NCBI GenBank assembly: GCA_964623895.1
Contig: CAZUWA010000024.1
Coordinates: 1-24,662 of the forward strand
Direction of reading: 5' to 3'
DNA: 24,662 nucleotides
From: UBA11512 sp964623895
Lineage (GTDB): Bacteria > Bacillota > Clostridia > Oscillospirales > CAG-272
Of the stretch, positions 15,288 to 22,946 are shown one piece after another; position 1 is the stretch's first letter; the number at the start of each line of letters is the position of its first letter. The notes below the pieces were generated by a model that searched no databases, had not been told where the DNA came from, and saw nothing but the letters and a program-made list of their open reading frames with translations. Position numbers and translations under genes: made by a program.

Positions 15288-15405
15288 GAGAAATGCCAAA
15301 TCTGCCGCTTTTGACCAACCGCACTTTGTAAAAATCAAAGAGAACTTTAGACAAAGCGGTTTCCGCAAGGAGAACAAAGCCTTGGACTCCTTCTTCAAAA
15401 AGTAA
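15274..15405 (+). pseudogene. Short coding-like remnant after the phosphoesterase gene
   Basis: In the frame ending at TAA 15403-15405, 43 codons read as a plausible basic, helical protein end (KSAAFDQPHFVKIKENFRQS, then GFRKENKALDSFFKK). No ATG is in frame; only TTG at 15277 exists, without a ribosome site, and a stop precedes it at 15271. It overlaps the last codons of the phosphoesterase gene in a different frame. It could be the decayed 3' end of a lost gene, or a C-terminal extension displaced by a frameshift. I do not recognise it. Confidence 0.35.
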
Positions 15406-15425
15406 GATCTTCCTTCATCAAAAAG

Positions 15426-15458
15426 CCGCCTGCAGAAAAAACTGCAGGCGGTACTTTT
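15426..15458. terminator. Bidirectional hairpin terminator between convergent genes
   Basis: A perfect 10-bp GC-rich stem (15426-15435 with 15442-15451) with an A6 loop is followed by ACTTTTTT on the plus side. The minus side has CTTTTTG. It ends both the plus-strand genes and the dehydrogenase gene. Confidence 0.88.
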
Positions 15459-15469
15459 TTAATTTAGGA

Positions 15470-16534
15470 TCAGTCAATAACGACTTCGTGACCGGTTCTT
15501 GCGGATTCGTAGATCGCGCAGAGGATCTTCATGATGGTCACACCGTCTTCTGCTGGAGCTTTGCATACTGCTTCGGGGTTGATGCAGCAATCGACATAGT
15601 TGTCAATCTCCTTCTGGAAGAAGTCGCCCATGTCAGCCTTTGCACCATTGAGGGTGACGTCCGTCATGTAGTCATACATCTCAGAGGTGAGTTCAAGGTT
15701 AGAGCCGTCCAATTTTGCGCCGCCCTTTGAGCCAAAGAGTTCGATCGCACCGGAACCCTTCTTGATATTCAGAGAGAAGGATGCTTCAACAGACAAGATC
15801 GAGCCATCCTCAAAACGGATCATTGCCACCGCTAAATCTTCCACGTCACAGATGTCATGATCGGTTCTGGAAGCAGAATAGTAAGCCTTAGGGGTCTTCA
15901 AATTCGGTCTGTTCAAGAGTTTCTGCCATGTAGCACCGTAAACGGACACCGGCTTCTTGTTGCCTTCAATAAAACGAACAAGATCGATAACATGTACGCC
16001 GAGGTCGTAAAGAGGACCGCCGCCGGAACGGGACTTGTCGCCGAACCAACCTTCGGGGTTACCGTTTCTTCTAAGGTAAGAAGCCTTTGCATAGTAGATA
16101 TCACCGAAGAAACCTTCGTTTACAAGGTCTTGGATCAATGCGCAGTCATTGCCAAAACGGCGTACAAAGCCGATCTGCAGGTGTTTGCCGCTCTCTTTTG
16201 CCGCTGCAAGCATTGCCTGTGCATCTTCAACGCTGGTCGCCATCGGCTTCTCGCAAAGAACGTTCTTGCCTGCCTTCAAAGCAGCAATGGTAACGGGCGC
16301 ATGCTCGCTGTTCCATGTGCAGACAGAAACAGAGTCGATCTCTTCCAGTTTGAGAAGTTCGTTGTAGTCAAGGAATCTTCTCTCTTCCGGAATGTTATAT
16401 CTCTCACCCTGTCTCTTCAGCGTTTCAGGGTTGATATCGCAGATCGCATACAACTCTGCATTGGGATTTTTTACATATGCATCAAGATGGCACTCGGAAA
16501 TAGAACCGACACCGATAACAGCAACTTTAATCAT
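15470..16534 (-). CDS. Gfo/Idh/MocA-family oxidoreductase
   Basis: Family members oxidise or reduce sugars, inositols or their derivatives with NAD(P). The 354-residue product has a Rossmann N-terminus (VAVIGVGSISECHLDAY), the family motif CEKPMATS with the conserved Lys, and DLGVHVIDLVRF with the catalytic-type Asp and His. The C-terminal alpha/beta domain is complete. The chosen start is ATG 16534 (MIKVAVIG) because the AAGGAG site is about ten bases away. An in-frame TTG at 16543 touches that site and is unlikely. The gene lies 33 bases after the isomerase/epimerase gene, in one operon divergent from an AraC-type regulator, which suggests a polyol, inositol or sugar-acid pathway. The exact substrate is not visible. 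Confidence 0.9.
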   Translation of the reverse strand: MIKVAVIGVGSISECHLDAYVKNPNAELYAICDINPETLKRQGERYNIPEERRFLDYNELLKLEEIDSVSVCTWNSEHAPVTIAALKAGKNVLCEKPMATSVEDAQAMLAAAKESGKHLQIGFVRRFGNDCALIQDLVNEGFFGDIYYAKASYLRRNGNPEGWFGDKSRSGGGPLYDLGVHVIDLVRFIEGNKKPVSVYGATWQKLLNRPNLKTPKAYYSASRTDHDICDVEDLAVAMIRFEDGSILSVEASFSLNIKKGSGAIELFGSKGGAKLDGSNLELTSEMYDYMTDVTLNGAKADMGDFFQKEIDNYVDCCINPEAVCKAPAEDGVTIMKILCAIYESARTGHEVVID

Positions 16535-16567
16535 TTCTTTCAATCTCCTTTATTCATTTATTTCAAA

Positions 16568-17521
16568 TCAAAGCATTCTCATCTTTTCTCTTAAGAAGTT
16601 TGCAGCAAGTGTGATGTCTGCCGCCGGATCCGCACCGCATTCTCTTTCGATAGTGAGGAAGCCCTTGTATCCGATATCCTGAAGAGCTCTTAAATAGCCG
16701 TTCCAGTTGACATTACCATAGCCGAGGGGCAATTCGATGAAGGGTGCGCCCTTCTTGCTTGCCGCAATGATGGAATCAAGTACCGGATTTCCGGTAGACT
16801 CATCAGCAGTAGCCTCACCGCCTTCTTTGATGAAGTCCGTGATATCGCCTGCATACAGTTTTGCGGGATCGACATTCTTTAACATCATGCCGTCTTTTGC
16901 ATGAGTATGAACGATATACTTGGAAAGACGATGAACACCTGCAGCGAGGTCGTTATCGTTTGAGCACATAACGAGGTTTGCAGGGTCAAAGTTGACCGCA
17001 ACACCGGTAGAATTCAGAGTATCTAAGAAATTACCGAGTCTTTCAGCCGGTTCGGGACCGGTCTCGATTGCAAAGTGGGAACCCATCGAGTCAGCAAATT
17101 CGGCAAGTTGGAAGCAAGCTTCTTGCATGATCTTATACTTATCGCAGGTAGGATCTTCCGGAACCTGACCGATATGAGTGGTAACAATGTCTGTGCCGAA
17201 TGCTTTCGCAAATTCCATGATTCTCTTGGACTTCTCGATCTTAAGCGGGTTGACTTCGGGGTTCTGGAAACCGCCGCGCATGCCTTGGTCGCCGCCAAGG
17301 TCGCCGCAGATGGCAGAAAAGACCATGCCTTCGCTCTTCACCATGTCAAGAAGCATCTTCTGACGCTCGGTGGTCATGTTGTCCACATGGTTTTCGGGCA
17401 GACCGTACGCAGTCATGTACATCTGAATGCCCTGCGCGCCAATAGCAGCCGCCTTCCTGATGCAGTCCTCTGTTTTTCCGGTGAAGGATTCAACAATAAC
17501 GCCAATAGGATAATTATACAT
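16568..17521 (-). CDS. Sugar phosphate isomerase/epimerase (xylose isomerase-like TIM barrel)
   Basis: This 317-residue TIM-barrel protein of the AP-endonuclease-2/xylose-isomerase-like superfamily probably isomerises or epimerises a sugar or inositol derivative using a divalent metal. Motifs include AIETGPEP (metal Glu), VNFDPANLVM (metal Asp), VHTHAKDGM (metal His) and a C-terminal FLTIERECG (metal Glu), plus an N-terminal barrel strand PIGVIVESF. The paired dehydrogenase 33 bases downstream is a common partner (as in inositol or ketosugar routes). The ATG at 17521 lies about 70 bases from a minus-strand promoter (17591-17619). The specific reaction is not known. Confidence 0.87.
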   Translation of the reverse strand: MYNYPIGVIVESFTGKTEDCIRKAAAIGAQGIQMYMTAYGLPENHVDNMTTERQKMLLDMVKSEGMVFSAICGDLGGDQGMRGGFQNPEVNPLKIEKSKRIMEFAKAFGTDIVTTHIGQVPEDPTCDKYKIMQEACFQLAEFADSMGSHFAIETGPEPAERLGNFLDTLNSTGVAVNFDPANLVMCSNDNDLAAGVHRLSKYIVHTHAKDGMMLKNVDPAKLYAGDITDFIKEGGEATADESTGNPVLDSIIAASKKGAPFIELPLGYGNVNWNGYLRALQDIGYKGFLTIERECGADPAADITLAANFLREKMRML

Positions 17522-17571
17522 ATGAATACCGTCCTTTCAATAAAGAGGATTTAAAAAAAGCAATCCCCTTC

Positions 17572-17600
17572 TTGCAATTTTTCTTCTAATATTGTATAAT
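17572..17600 (+). promoter_or_regulatory. Vegetative promoter of the AraC-type regulator
   Basis: TTGCAA (17572-17577), 17 bases and TATAAT (17595-17600). It would give a leader of about 100 bases before the ATG at 17710. The -10 overlaps the -10 of the opposing promoter at 17591-17619. Confidence 0.6.
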
Positions 17601-17619
17601 ATTTTCATCAGCAATGCAA
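17591..17619 (-). promoter_or_regulatory. Vegetative promoter of the isomerase-dehydrogenase operon
   Basis: On the minus strand TTGCAT (17614-17619) and TACAAT (17591-17596) are 17 bases apart. It shares bases with the plus-strand TATAAT, so the two polymerases compete for the same site, typical for regulator and target pairs. Confidence 0.55.
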
Positions 17620-17709
17620 GCAACAATTGACTTATTTTTAACACAATTCTGCTTTTTTTAAAAAAACATCCGGTAAGCGATCAATCGGCTCAAGAAAGGA
17701 GAGAATATC

Positions 17710-18516
17710 ATGAAATACGAAGTTCATCAATTAGATTCCAAAAAATTACCCTTTATTTTCAGGGAAGACGAAATGTCGGCAGGAGAAAAAGATTTTACCC
17801 ATTGGCACGAGAATATCGAGATCCTTTATTTTTATCGCGGACGGGGCACGATAACGATCGATTTTTCTTCTACGGAAGCAACAACGGGTGATGTGGTGAT
17901 CGTCAATTCGGAAAAACTGCATATGGTAGAGTCCGCAGACGCCGAACATCCGGTAAAATATTACTGCTTGATCTTAGACAGTGATTTCTGCATGATGAAT
18001 GGTATTCCCGTCACGGAGCTGACATTTCGACAGCACATTACGGGAGATAAAACGCTCGGACGAGCCTTTGAAGAAGTTGTCGAGAGTTACCGTCTACAAA
18101 CCCCTTATAGAGAAACCAAAATCCGCATTTCCGTTCTGAATCTGCTCTACGCCCTTGCCTGTGGCTATCTCGCTGAGGGAGAAGAAATAAGAGAAAACGA
18201 TCCTGCGCATCTTGAAAATGTCAAAGAAGCCGTTAAATTCATAAAGGAGAACTTCCAACAAAAGATCAGTATTGATGAAGTCTCCCGCGCCGCAGGACTC
18301 TCCAAAGCCTATTTTTCGAGGATTTTTAAAAACGTTACCGGATATACCGTCGTTGCCTATATGAATCTGGTACGTTGTCGGAATGCCGCAAAACTCCTTC
18401 GGAGCGGAAAATTCAAAGTCAATGAGGTTGCCGTGCAGTGTGGATTTGAGAATATGTCCTACTTCACCAAAACTTACAAACAGGTCATGGGAGTCATGCC
18501 GTCAAAAGAAGAGTGA
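17710..18516 (+). CDS. AraC-family transcriptional regulator with cupin sensor
   Basis: A 268-residue regulator. The N-terminal cupin-like domain (about 15-150) includes HWHENIEILYFYRGRGTI (from 31), the usual ligand-binding start. The C-terminal domain (about 170-266) has two helix-turn-helix units, KISIDEVSRAAGLSKAYFSR and FKVNEVAVQCGFENMSYFTK, followed by GVMPSKEE, which ends a little early compared with the usual FR..GxxPSxYR end. It starts after AAAGGAG. It is divergent from the isomerase/dehydrogenase operon with overlapping promoters and is most likely its activator in response to a sugar or polyol. Confidence 0.9.
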   Translation: MKYEVHQLDSKKLPFIFREDEMSAGEKDFTHWHENIEILYFYRGRGTITIDFSSTEATTGDVVIVNSEKLHMVESADAEHPVKYYCLILDSDFCMMNGIPVTELTFRQHITGDKTLGRAFEEVVESYRLQTPYRETKIRISVLNLLYALACGYLAEGEEIRENDPAHLENVKEAVKFIKENFQQKISIDEVSRAAGLSKAYFSRIFKNVTGYTVVAYMNLVRCRNAAKLLRSGKFKVNEVAVQCGFENMSYFTKTYKQVMGVMPSKEE

Positions 18517-18657
18517 ATCTTTCTCCGTGCGCTGCCGTAGGCGCGATCATTTTCATTTGCGGGCGCTCCGATGCAATGGTTACCTTTCGAACAGCCGGCA
18601 TTCTCACGCAATTATATATATTATGGATATATAAAGGCAGAAATGTTCTCATCCCCC

Positions 18658-18685
18658 TTGACAATTCTAAAAATGTGTGTATAAT
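18658..18685 (+). promoter_or_regulatory. Vegetative promoter of the branched-chain amino-acid transporter operon
   Basis: TTGACA (18658-18663), 16 bases, TATAAT (18680-18685). Both hexamers are perfect. The leader of about 115 bases up to the start at 18808 shows no clear terminator or riboswitch. The rest of the gap after the AraC-type gene (18517-18657) is unremarkable apart from a weak AT-rich dyad near 18612-18633. Confidence 0.8.
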
Positions 18686-18807
18686 AGAGTCGTTAATCGC
18701 TTCAACCTTTAGCGTGACAAAGCATTTCGGATATTTCGGCGGCTTGTATCGGCAATGCTGCTGTTTTCATATCAACATTTCAACATTTTCAAAAAAGGAG
18801 AACCCTC

Positions 18808-19998
18808 ATGAAAAAGTTTTTATCCATCCTGTTGGCAGTATCCATACTGGTCGGTTGTTCCGCCGTTATGACTTCCTGCAACAGCAGCAAGAAAGCATTC
18901 GAAACAGATGCTGATGGTAATGTCATCGTCAAGATCGGTTTCATTGGTCCTTTGACCGGCGACTACGCTTCCTACGGAAACTCCACCAAAAACGGCGCAG
19001 AGATCGCCGTTGAAGAGTTGAACGCATCCGGCAAATATCCCGGCATCAAGTTTGAACTCCTTGCGGAAGATTCTCAGGGTGACAACACCAAAGCAACCTC
19101 CGCATTCGGCACGCTTCTTGACAAGGGCATGAACGTTTGCCTCGGCGGCACTCTTTCCGGTGAGACCGCGCAAGTCGTTGCAACCTCCGTCGAATCCGGC
19201 ATGCTCGTTTTAACACCAACCGGTTCTGCAAAAGACTGCATCGGTGAGTCGAACGCTTTCCGTATTTGCTTCAATGACCCACAACAAGGCGAAGCAGCCG
19301 CACAAGCCATCAAAGACAACAACATGGCTACCAAAGTTGCCCTGTTCTATGATAACGGTTCCGACTACAGTACCGGCAACATTGATACCTTCAAGAAAAA
19401 GGCAGCAACTCTCGGCATCGAAATCGTTTCCGAGCAAACCTTCACTTCTTCCACCAACACCGACTTCTCCACCCAAATCACAGCGATCAAAAATTCCGGT
19501 GCAGAATTGGTGTTCATGCCCATCTACTACGCAGAAGCGGCAAGATTTTTAAACCAGGCTTCAAAACTTGAAACGATCTTCTTCGGTGTTGACGGTCTAG
19601 ACGGTCTGATCGGCGAATGCGGCGAAGAAAACAAGAGCGACTGTGAAGACGTGATCCTGCTCACCCCCTTCTACGCTGACGCGGCTGAAGGTGTCACAAA
19701 GGTCTTTGTTGACGCTTACAAAGCAAAATTCAATGCGATCCCTGACCAGTTTGGCGCTGACGGCTACGACGGTGTATTCACCATCGCAGCAGCAATTGCC
19801 GCTGCCGGCTATAATGCGGACAACTTGGCAAATGTCACCGCCGACGAATTCAACGAAAAGGTAATCAAAGCAATGACCACCATTGAAGTGGTCGGTGCTA
19901 CCGGAACCATGAGATGGACTGCTGACGGCGAGACTGTCAAGATCCCACAGGTACTTCAGATCAAAGACGGCAAGTACATTGTGTACTCCACAAAATGA
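18808..19998 (+). CDS. livJ: Branched-chain amino-acid ABC transporter substrate-binding lipoprotein
   Basis: The 396-residue protein captures extracellular Leu/Ile/Val or a related amino acid and delivers it to the LivHMGF complex. It has a lipoprotein signal (MKKFLSILLAVSILVGC) with Cys17 in an LVGC lipobox. A second possible lipobox Cys24 (VMTSC) is followed by a Ser/Lys linker as in mature lipoproteins, so the cleavage site is uncertain. The body is a type I periplasmic-binding fold: VKIGFIGPLTGDYASYGNST, EDSQGDNTKATSAF, LGGTLSGETAQVVA, and VALFYDNGSDYSTG, characteristic of LivJ/LivK. The ligand is inferred from family. AAAGGAG precedes the start. A hairpin at 20020-20048 separates it from the permease genes, which may raise its level relative to them. 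Confidence 0.93.
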   Translation: MKKFLSILLAVSILVGCSAVMTSCNSSKKAFETDADGNVIVKIGFIGPLTGDYASYGNSTKNGAEIAVEELNASGKYPGIKFELLAEDSQGDNTKATSAFGTLLDKGMNVCLGGTLSGETAQVVATSVESGMLVLTPTGSAKDCIGESNAFRICFNDPQQGEAAAQAIKDNNMATKVALFYDNGSDYSTGNIDTFKKKAATLGIEIVSEQTFTSSTNTDFSTQITAIKNSGAELVFMPIYYAEAARFLNQASKLETIFFGVDGLDGLIGECGEENKSDCEDVILLTPFYADAAEGVTKVFVDAYKAKFNAIPDQFGADGYDGVFTIAAAIAAAGYNADNLANVTADEFNEKVIKAMTTIEVVGATGTMRWTADGETVKIPQVLQIKDGKYIVYSTK

Positions 19999-20019
19999 TC
20001 CTACAAATCAAACAAAAGC

Positions 20020-20048
20020 GGGGCTGTAAAAGGTGCTTTTACAGCCCC
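20020..20048 (+). terminator. Hairpin between binding-protein and permease genes (partial terminator or mRNA stabiliser)
   Basis: A perfect 12-bp stem (20020-20031 with 20037-20048) with a 5-base loop lies 21 bases after the livJ stop. No U tract follows, so complete termination is unlikely. Such hairpins often protect the abundant binding-protein mRNA or allow partial read-through. Confidence 0.6.
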
Positions 20049-20149
20049 AACGCATTTACCGATGTGAAAATTCTCTCTTTCAACACAAGTAAATTCCACG
20101 TAAAGTTCCCTCGATCTGAGATTATGAAAGGCGTTCGCTTCCCGTGCGG

Positions 20150-21049
20150 ATGAACTCAATAGTTATGACACTTTTTCTTGAAACACTGATTCAAGGCATC
20201 AGTCTTGGCAGTATCTATGCCCTGATCGCTCTTGGCTATACCATGGTTTACGGTATTGCCAAAATGTTAAACTTTGCCCACGGCGACATCATCATGGTGG
20301 GCACTTACATGCTCTACACCTCTATTTCGCTTGTAGCACTTCCCTCTTGGCTGGGCGTAATTGTGGCAGTTGTTTTCTGCTCGGTACTTGGCATGGTCAT
20401 CGAATTTCTCGCATACAAGCCGCTCAGAGGTGCTCCTTCTTTAAATGTACTGATCACCGCCATAGGCGTCAGTTACCTTCTTCAAAATCTTGCCCTTCTC
20501 ATCTTCGGTGGCAAGCAGAAAACCGTCCCTTCCGTCGCAAATTGGGATTTCTTAGACCTAAAGATCGCTTCTCTTTCTGTTTCGGGAGAGGTAGTATTTA
20601 CAGTTCTTTTAACGGTCGTACTGATGATCGCCCTCACCCTGTTTATCAATAAAACAAAAATGGGCAAAGCCATGCGCGCCGTCTCGGAAGACCGTGACGC
20701 CGCAAGATTGATGGGCATCAATGTCAACCGCACCATCACTATCACATTTGCCATCGGCTCTGCGCTTGCCGCTTTTGCAAGTCTTTGCTACGGAATGAAC
20801 TACGCCTATATCAAGCCCACTACCGGCTCTATGCCCGGCATCAAAGCTTTTACGGCGGCAGTCTTCGGTGGAATCGGATCGATTCCCGGCGCAATGCTCG
20901 GCGGTTTCGCCATCGGCATCCTTGAGAAACTATCCAGTGCCTATATTTCCACACAGCTGACCGACGCCATCGTGTTCGGTGTACTCATCATTATGTTGGT
21001 CGTTCGTCCGACCGGCTTGCTCGGTAAAAAGATCAGAGAGAAGGTGTAA
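20150..21049 (+). CDS. livH: Branched-chain amino-acid ABC transporter permease LivH
   Basis: LivH is one of the two membrane subunits. From the ATG at 20150 it has 299 residues with about eight hydrophobic segments. It begins SIVMTLFLETLIQGISLGSI and continues with YALIALGYTMVYGI and LNFAHGDIIMVG, nearly invariant in LivH. The coupling-helix region is MGKAMRAVSEDRDAARLMGI. It ends at VRPTGLLGKKIREKV. The start is uncertain: GTG 20144, ATG 20150 and ATG 20165 are possible. ATG 20165 fits most homologues' length, while ATG 20150 overlaps the stop of a nine-codon upstream frame (20124-20153). No strong ribosome site marks any of them. livM follows after 3 bases. Confidence 0.9.
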   Translation: MNSIVMTLFLETLIQGISLGSIYALIALGYTMVYGIAKMLNFAHGDIIMVGTYMLYTSISLVALPSWLGVIVAVVFCSVLGMVIEFLAYKPLRGAPSLNVLITAIGVSYLLQNLALLIFGGKQKTVPSVANWDFLDLKIASLSVSGEVVFTVLLTVVLMIALTLFINKTKMGKAMRAVSEDRDAARLMGINVNRTITITFAIGSALAAFASLCYGMNYAYIKPTTGSMPGIKAFTAAVFGGIGSIPGAMLGGFAIGILEKLSSAYISTQLTDAIVFGVLIIMLVVRPTGLLGKKIREKV

Positions 21050-21052
21050 CAA

Positions 21053-22087
21053 ATGAAAAATATCTTCTTGAAAATCAACAAAAAAAATGTACTGACCGTC
21101 GGCTTACTGGTGGGGCTCTACCTGTTTTTCTATATCATGCTTGTCAGCGGACAAGCAAGCAATCAGTTCAAATCCCTGATCATTCCCATTTCCTATAACA
21201 TTATCATGGCAGTATCTCTGAACCTAATGGTCGGAATTTTGGGAGAGCTGTCGCTCGGACATGCCGGATTTATGGCAGTCGGCGCCTATCTTGGTTCGCT
21301 TACCTCTATACTCTTGACAGAGCATTTTCCGGAGTTACCGATGTATGTTTATCTTCCCATCGCCATGTTGGCAGGTGGGATTGCGGCAGCCCTTTTCGGC
21401 GTGCTCATCGGCATTCCCGCACTGCGTGTCAAGGGAGACTATCTCGCCATCGTCACTTTGGCTTTCGGTGAAATCATCCGAAATCTTATAGTCAACATCG
21501 ATGCTCTCGGCGGCGCGATCGGACTGGATACCAAGCCGATCGTTCCGAGGACCAAATTGCAACTGACACTTTTGCCATATCTTGCAATCGCCGTAATTTT
21601 GACCACCGTTTTGATCCTCAACCTTAACCGCTCCAAACACGGCAGATCGATCACGGCAATCCGTGATAACCGTATCGCCGCCGAAGCATGCGGCATCAAC
21701 GCAAACTACTACAAAGTGCTGGTCTTTGCCATTTCCGCCTTCTTTGCAGGTGTAGCAGGCACGCTTTACGGACACAGTAATGTGCTCATCAACTCAAACA
21801 CCTTTTCCCTCAATATGTCGATTGAGACCCTTGTAATGGTAGTGTTGGGTGGCATGGGCAATATTCCCGGCTCGATCATCTCTGCGATCGTTTTGACTGC
21901 TCTTCCGGAACTACTCAGAGAATTTGCCGATCTGCGTATGCTGATCTATTCGATTGCGCTCATCGTGATCATGCTGATCACCTCTGCGCCGGGACTGGCA
22001 TTGCTCAGAGAAAAACTGACCTTTGGTTATTGGGTAAACTACTTCAAAGCAAGAAAAGCAAGAAAGGAGGGTACAAATGAACAGTAA
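21053..22087 (+). CDS. livM: Branched-chain amino-acid ABC transporter permease LivM
   Basis: The second membrane subunit, 344 residues with about nine hydrophobic segments. Diagnostic stretches are NLMVGILGELSLGHAGFMAV, RVKGDYLAIVTLAFGEIIRN, GRSITAIRDNRIAAEACGI (the cytoplasmic coupling loop) and LVMVVLGGMGNIPGSI. The C-terminus carries a basic tail (KARKARKEGTNEQ). Its ribosome site lies in the end of livH (AAGGTG), and its last 11 bases overlap livG, so the subunits are coupled in translation. Confidence 0.93.
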   Translation: MKNIFLKINKKNVLTVGLLVGLYLFFYIMLVSGQASNQFKSLIIPISYNIIMAVSLNLMVGILGELSLGHAGFMAVGAYLGSLTSILLTEHFPELPMYVYLPIAMLAGGIAAALFGVLIGIPALRVKGDYLAIVTLAFGEIIRNLIVNIDALGGAIGLDTKPIVPRTKLQLTLLPYLAIAVILTTVLILNLNRSKHGRSITAIRDNRIAAEACGINANYYKVLVFAISAFFAGVAGTLYGHSNVLINSNTFSLNMSIETLVMVVLGGMGNIPGSIISAIVLTALPELLREFADLRMLIYSIALIVIMLITSAPGLALLREKLTFGYWVNYFKARKARKEGTNEQ

Positions 22088-22943
22088 AGATACGATCATT
22101 TCCGCAAACGGAACCGAAATGTTCTCTCCTCCCTCCGATATTCTTATCCCCACGAGAGATGCCGGCAAAGCTCCGGTTCTCGATGTGCGCGGATTGGGAA
22201 TCGACTTTGGTGGACTGCGCGCAGTGGATGAATTCAGCATCACAGTCGGGCCAAGCGAGATCGCAGGTCTGATCGGTCCGAATGGCGCAGGAAAAACAAC
22301 GGTATTCAATCTGTTGACAAATGTATACAAGCCGACACGCGGCGCGATCCTTCTTGACGGGAGATCGACCGCCGGAAAGACCGTTGCAGAAGTCAACAAA
22401 ATGGGAGTTGCAAGAACCTTCCAAAATATTCGCCTGTTCGATAAAATGACGGTACTCGACAATGTACGCGTTGGAATGAACAATCACATTTCCTGTACTT
22501 TTGCCGATTCGCTATTTCACCTTCCGAAGCACTTTAAAGCGGAAAAGAAGTCAACGGAGCGCGCACTCGAACTTCTTTCCATTTTCGACATGGAAGAGGA
22601 CGCATATACCCTTGCAGGCAACCTTCCCTACGGCGCGCAAAGGCGATTAGAAATCATACGAGCGTTAGCAACCGAACCAAAGCTTCTGCTTCTCGACGAG
22701 CCTGCAGCAGGCATGAATCCTTCCGAGACTGCGACCCTGATGGAAAACATCCGAAAGATCCGCAACACTTTCGGTATTGCCATTATGCTTATCGAGCACG
22801 ATATGAATTTGGTTATGGGCGTTTGCGAAGGCATTGCAGTGCTGAATTTCGGCAAGGTCATCGCAAAAGGCACGCCTGATCAGATCAAAAACAACGAGGC
22901 GGTCATTGAAGCCTACCTCGGCAAACAAGAAAAGGAGGAGTAG
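22077..22943 (+). CDS. livG: Branched-chain amino-acid ABC transporter ATPase LivG
   Basis: ATP-binding subunit, 288 residues. Walker A is GPNGAGKTT (67-75), the Q-loop is in RTFQNIRLF, the signature is LPYGAQRRLE (183-192, where many ABC proteins have LSGGQ but LivG typically has LSYGQQRR), Walker B is LLLLDEP (203-209) and the switch His is 241. The protein has about 30 extra, poorly conserved residues before the usual LivG start at VLDVRGLGIDFGG. An AAAGGAGG site supports this ATG. Overlap with livM and a 3-base gap to livF indicate one transcript. Confidence 0.94.
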   Translation: MNSKDTIISANGTEMFSPPSDILIPTRDAGKAPVLDVRGLGIDFGGLRAVDEFSITVGPSEIAGLIGPNGAGKTTVFNLLTNVYKPTRGAILLDGRSTAGKTVAEVNKMGVARTFQNIRLFDKMTVLDNVRVGMNNHISCTFADSLFHLPKHFKAEKKSTERALELLSIFDMEEDAYTLAGNLPYGAQRRLEIIRALATEPKLLLLDEPAAGMNPSETATLMENIRKIRNTFGIAIMLIEHDMNLVMGVCEGIAVLNFGKVIAKGTPDQIKNNEAVIEAYLGKQEKEE

Positions 22944-22946
22944 AGT

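Larger units (their letters stand above)
17551..17661. repeat. 12-bp inverted repeat flanking divergent promoters
   Basis: TTAAAAAAAGCA (17551-17562) is the exact reverse complement of TGCTTTTTTTAA (17650-17661). The arms flank the two overlapping promoters and are about ten helical turns apart centre to centre (99 bases). This could be a pair of regulator sites or chance in A/T tracts. Confidence 0.4.

Noticed and set aside
18517..18657. Short plus-strand frames and AT-rich dyad after the AraC-type gene
   Set aside because: No domain, no ribosome site, and the dyad is weak (A/T only) without a U tract, so neither a gene nor a terminator is supported.
18686..18807. Riboswitch or attenuator in the livJ leader
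   Set aside because: The leader has no stable terminator hairpin and no known T-box or leucine-codon leader signature that I can recognise.
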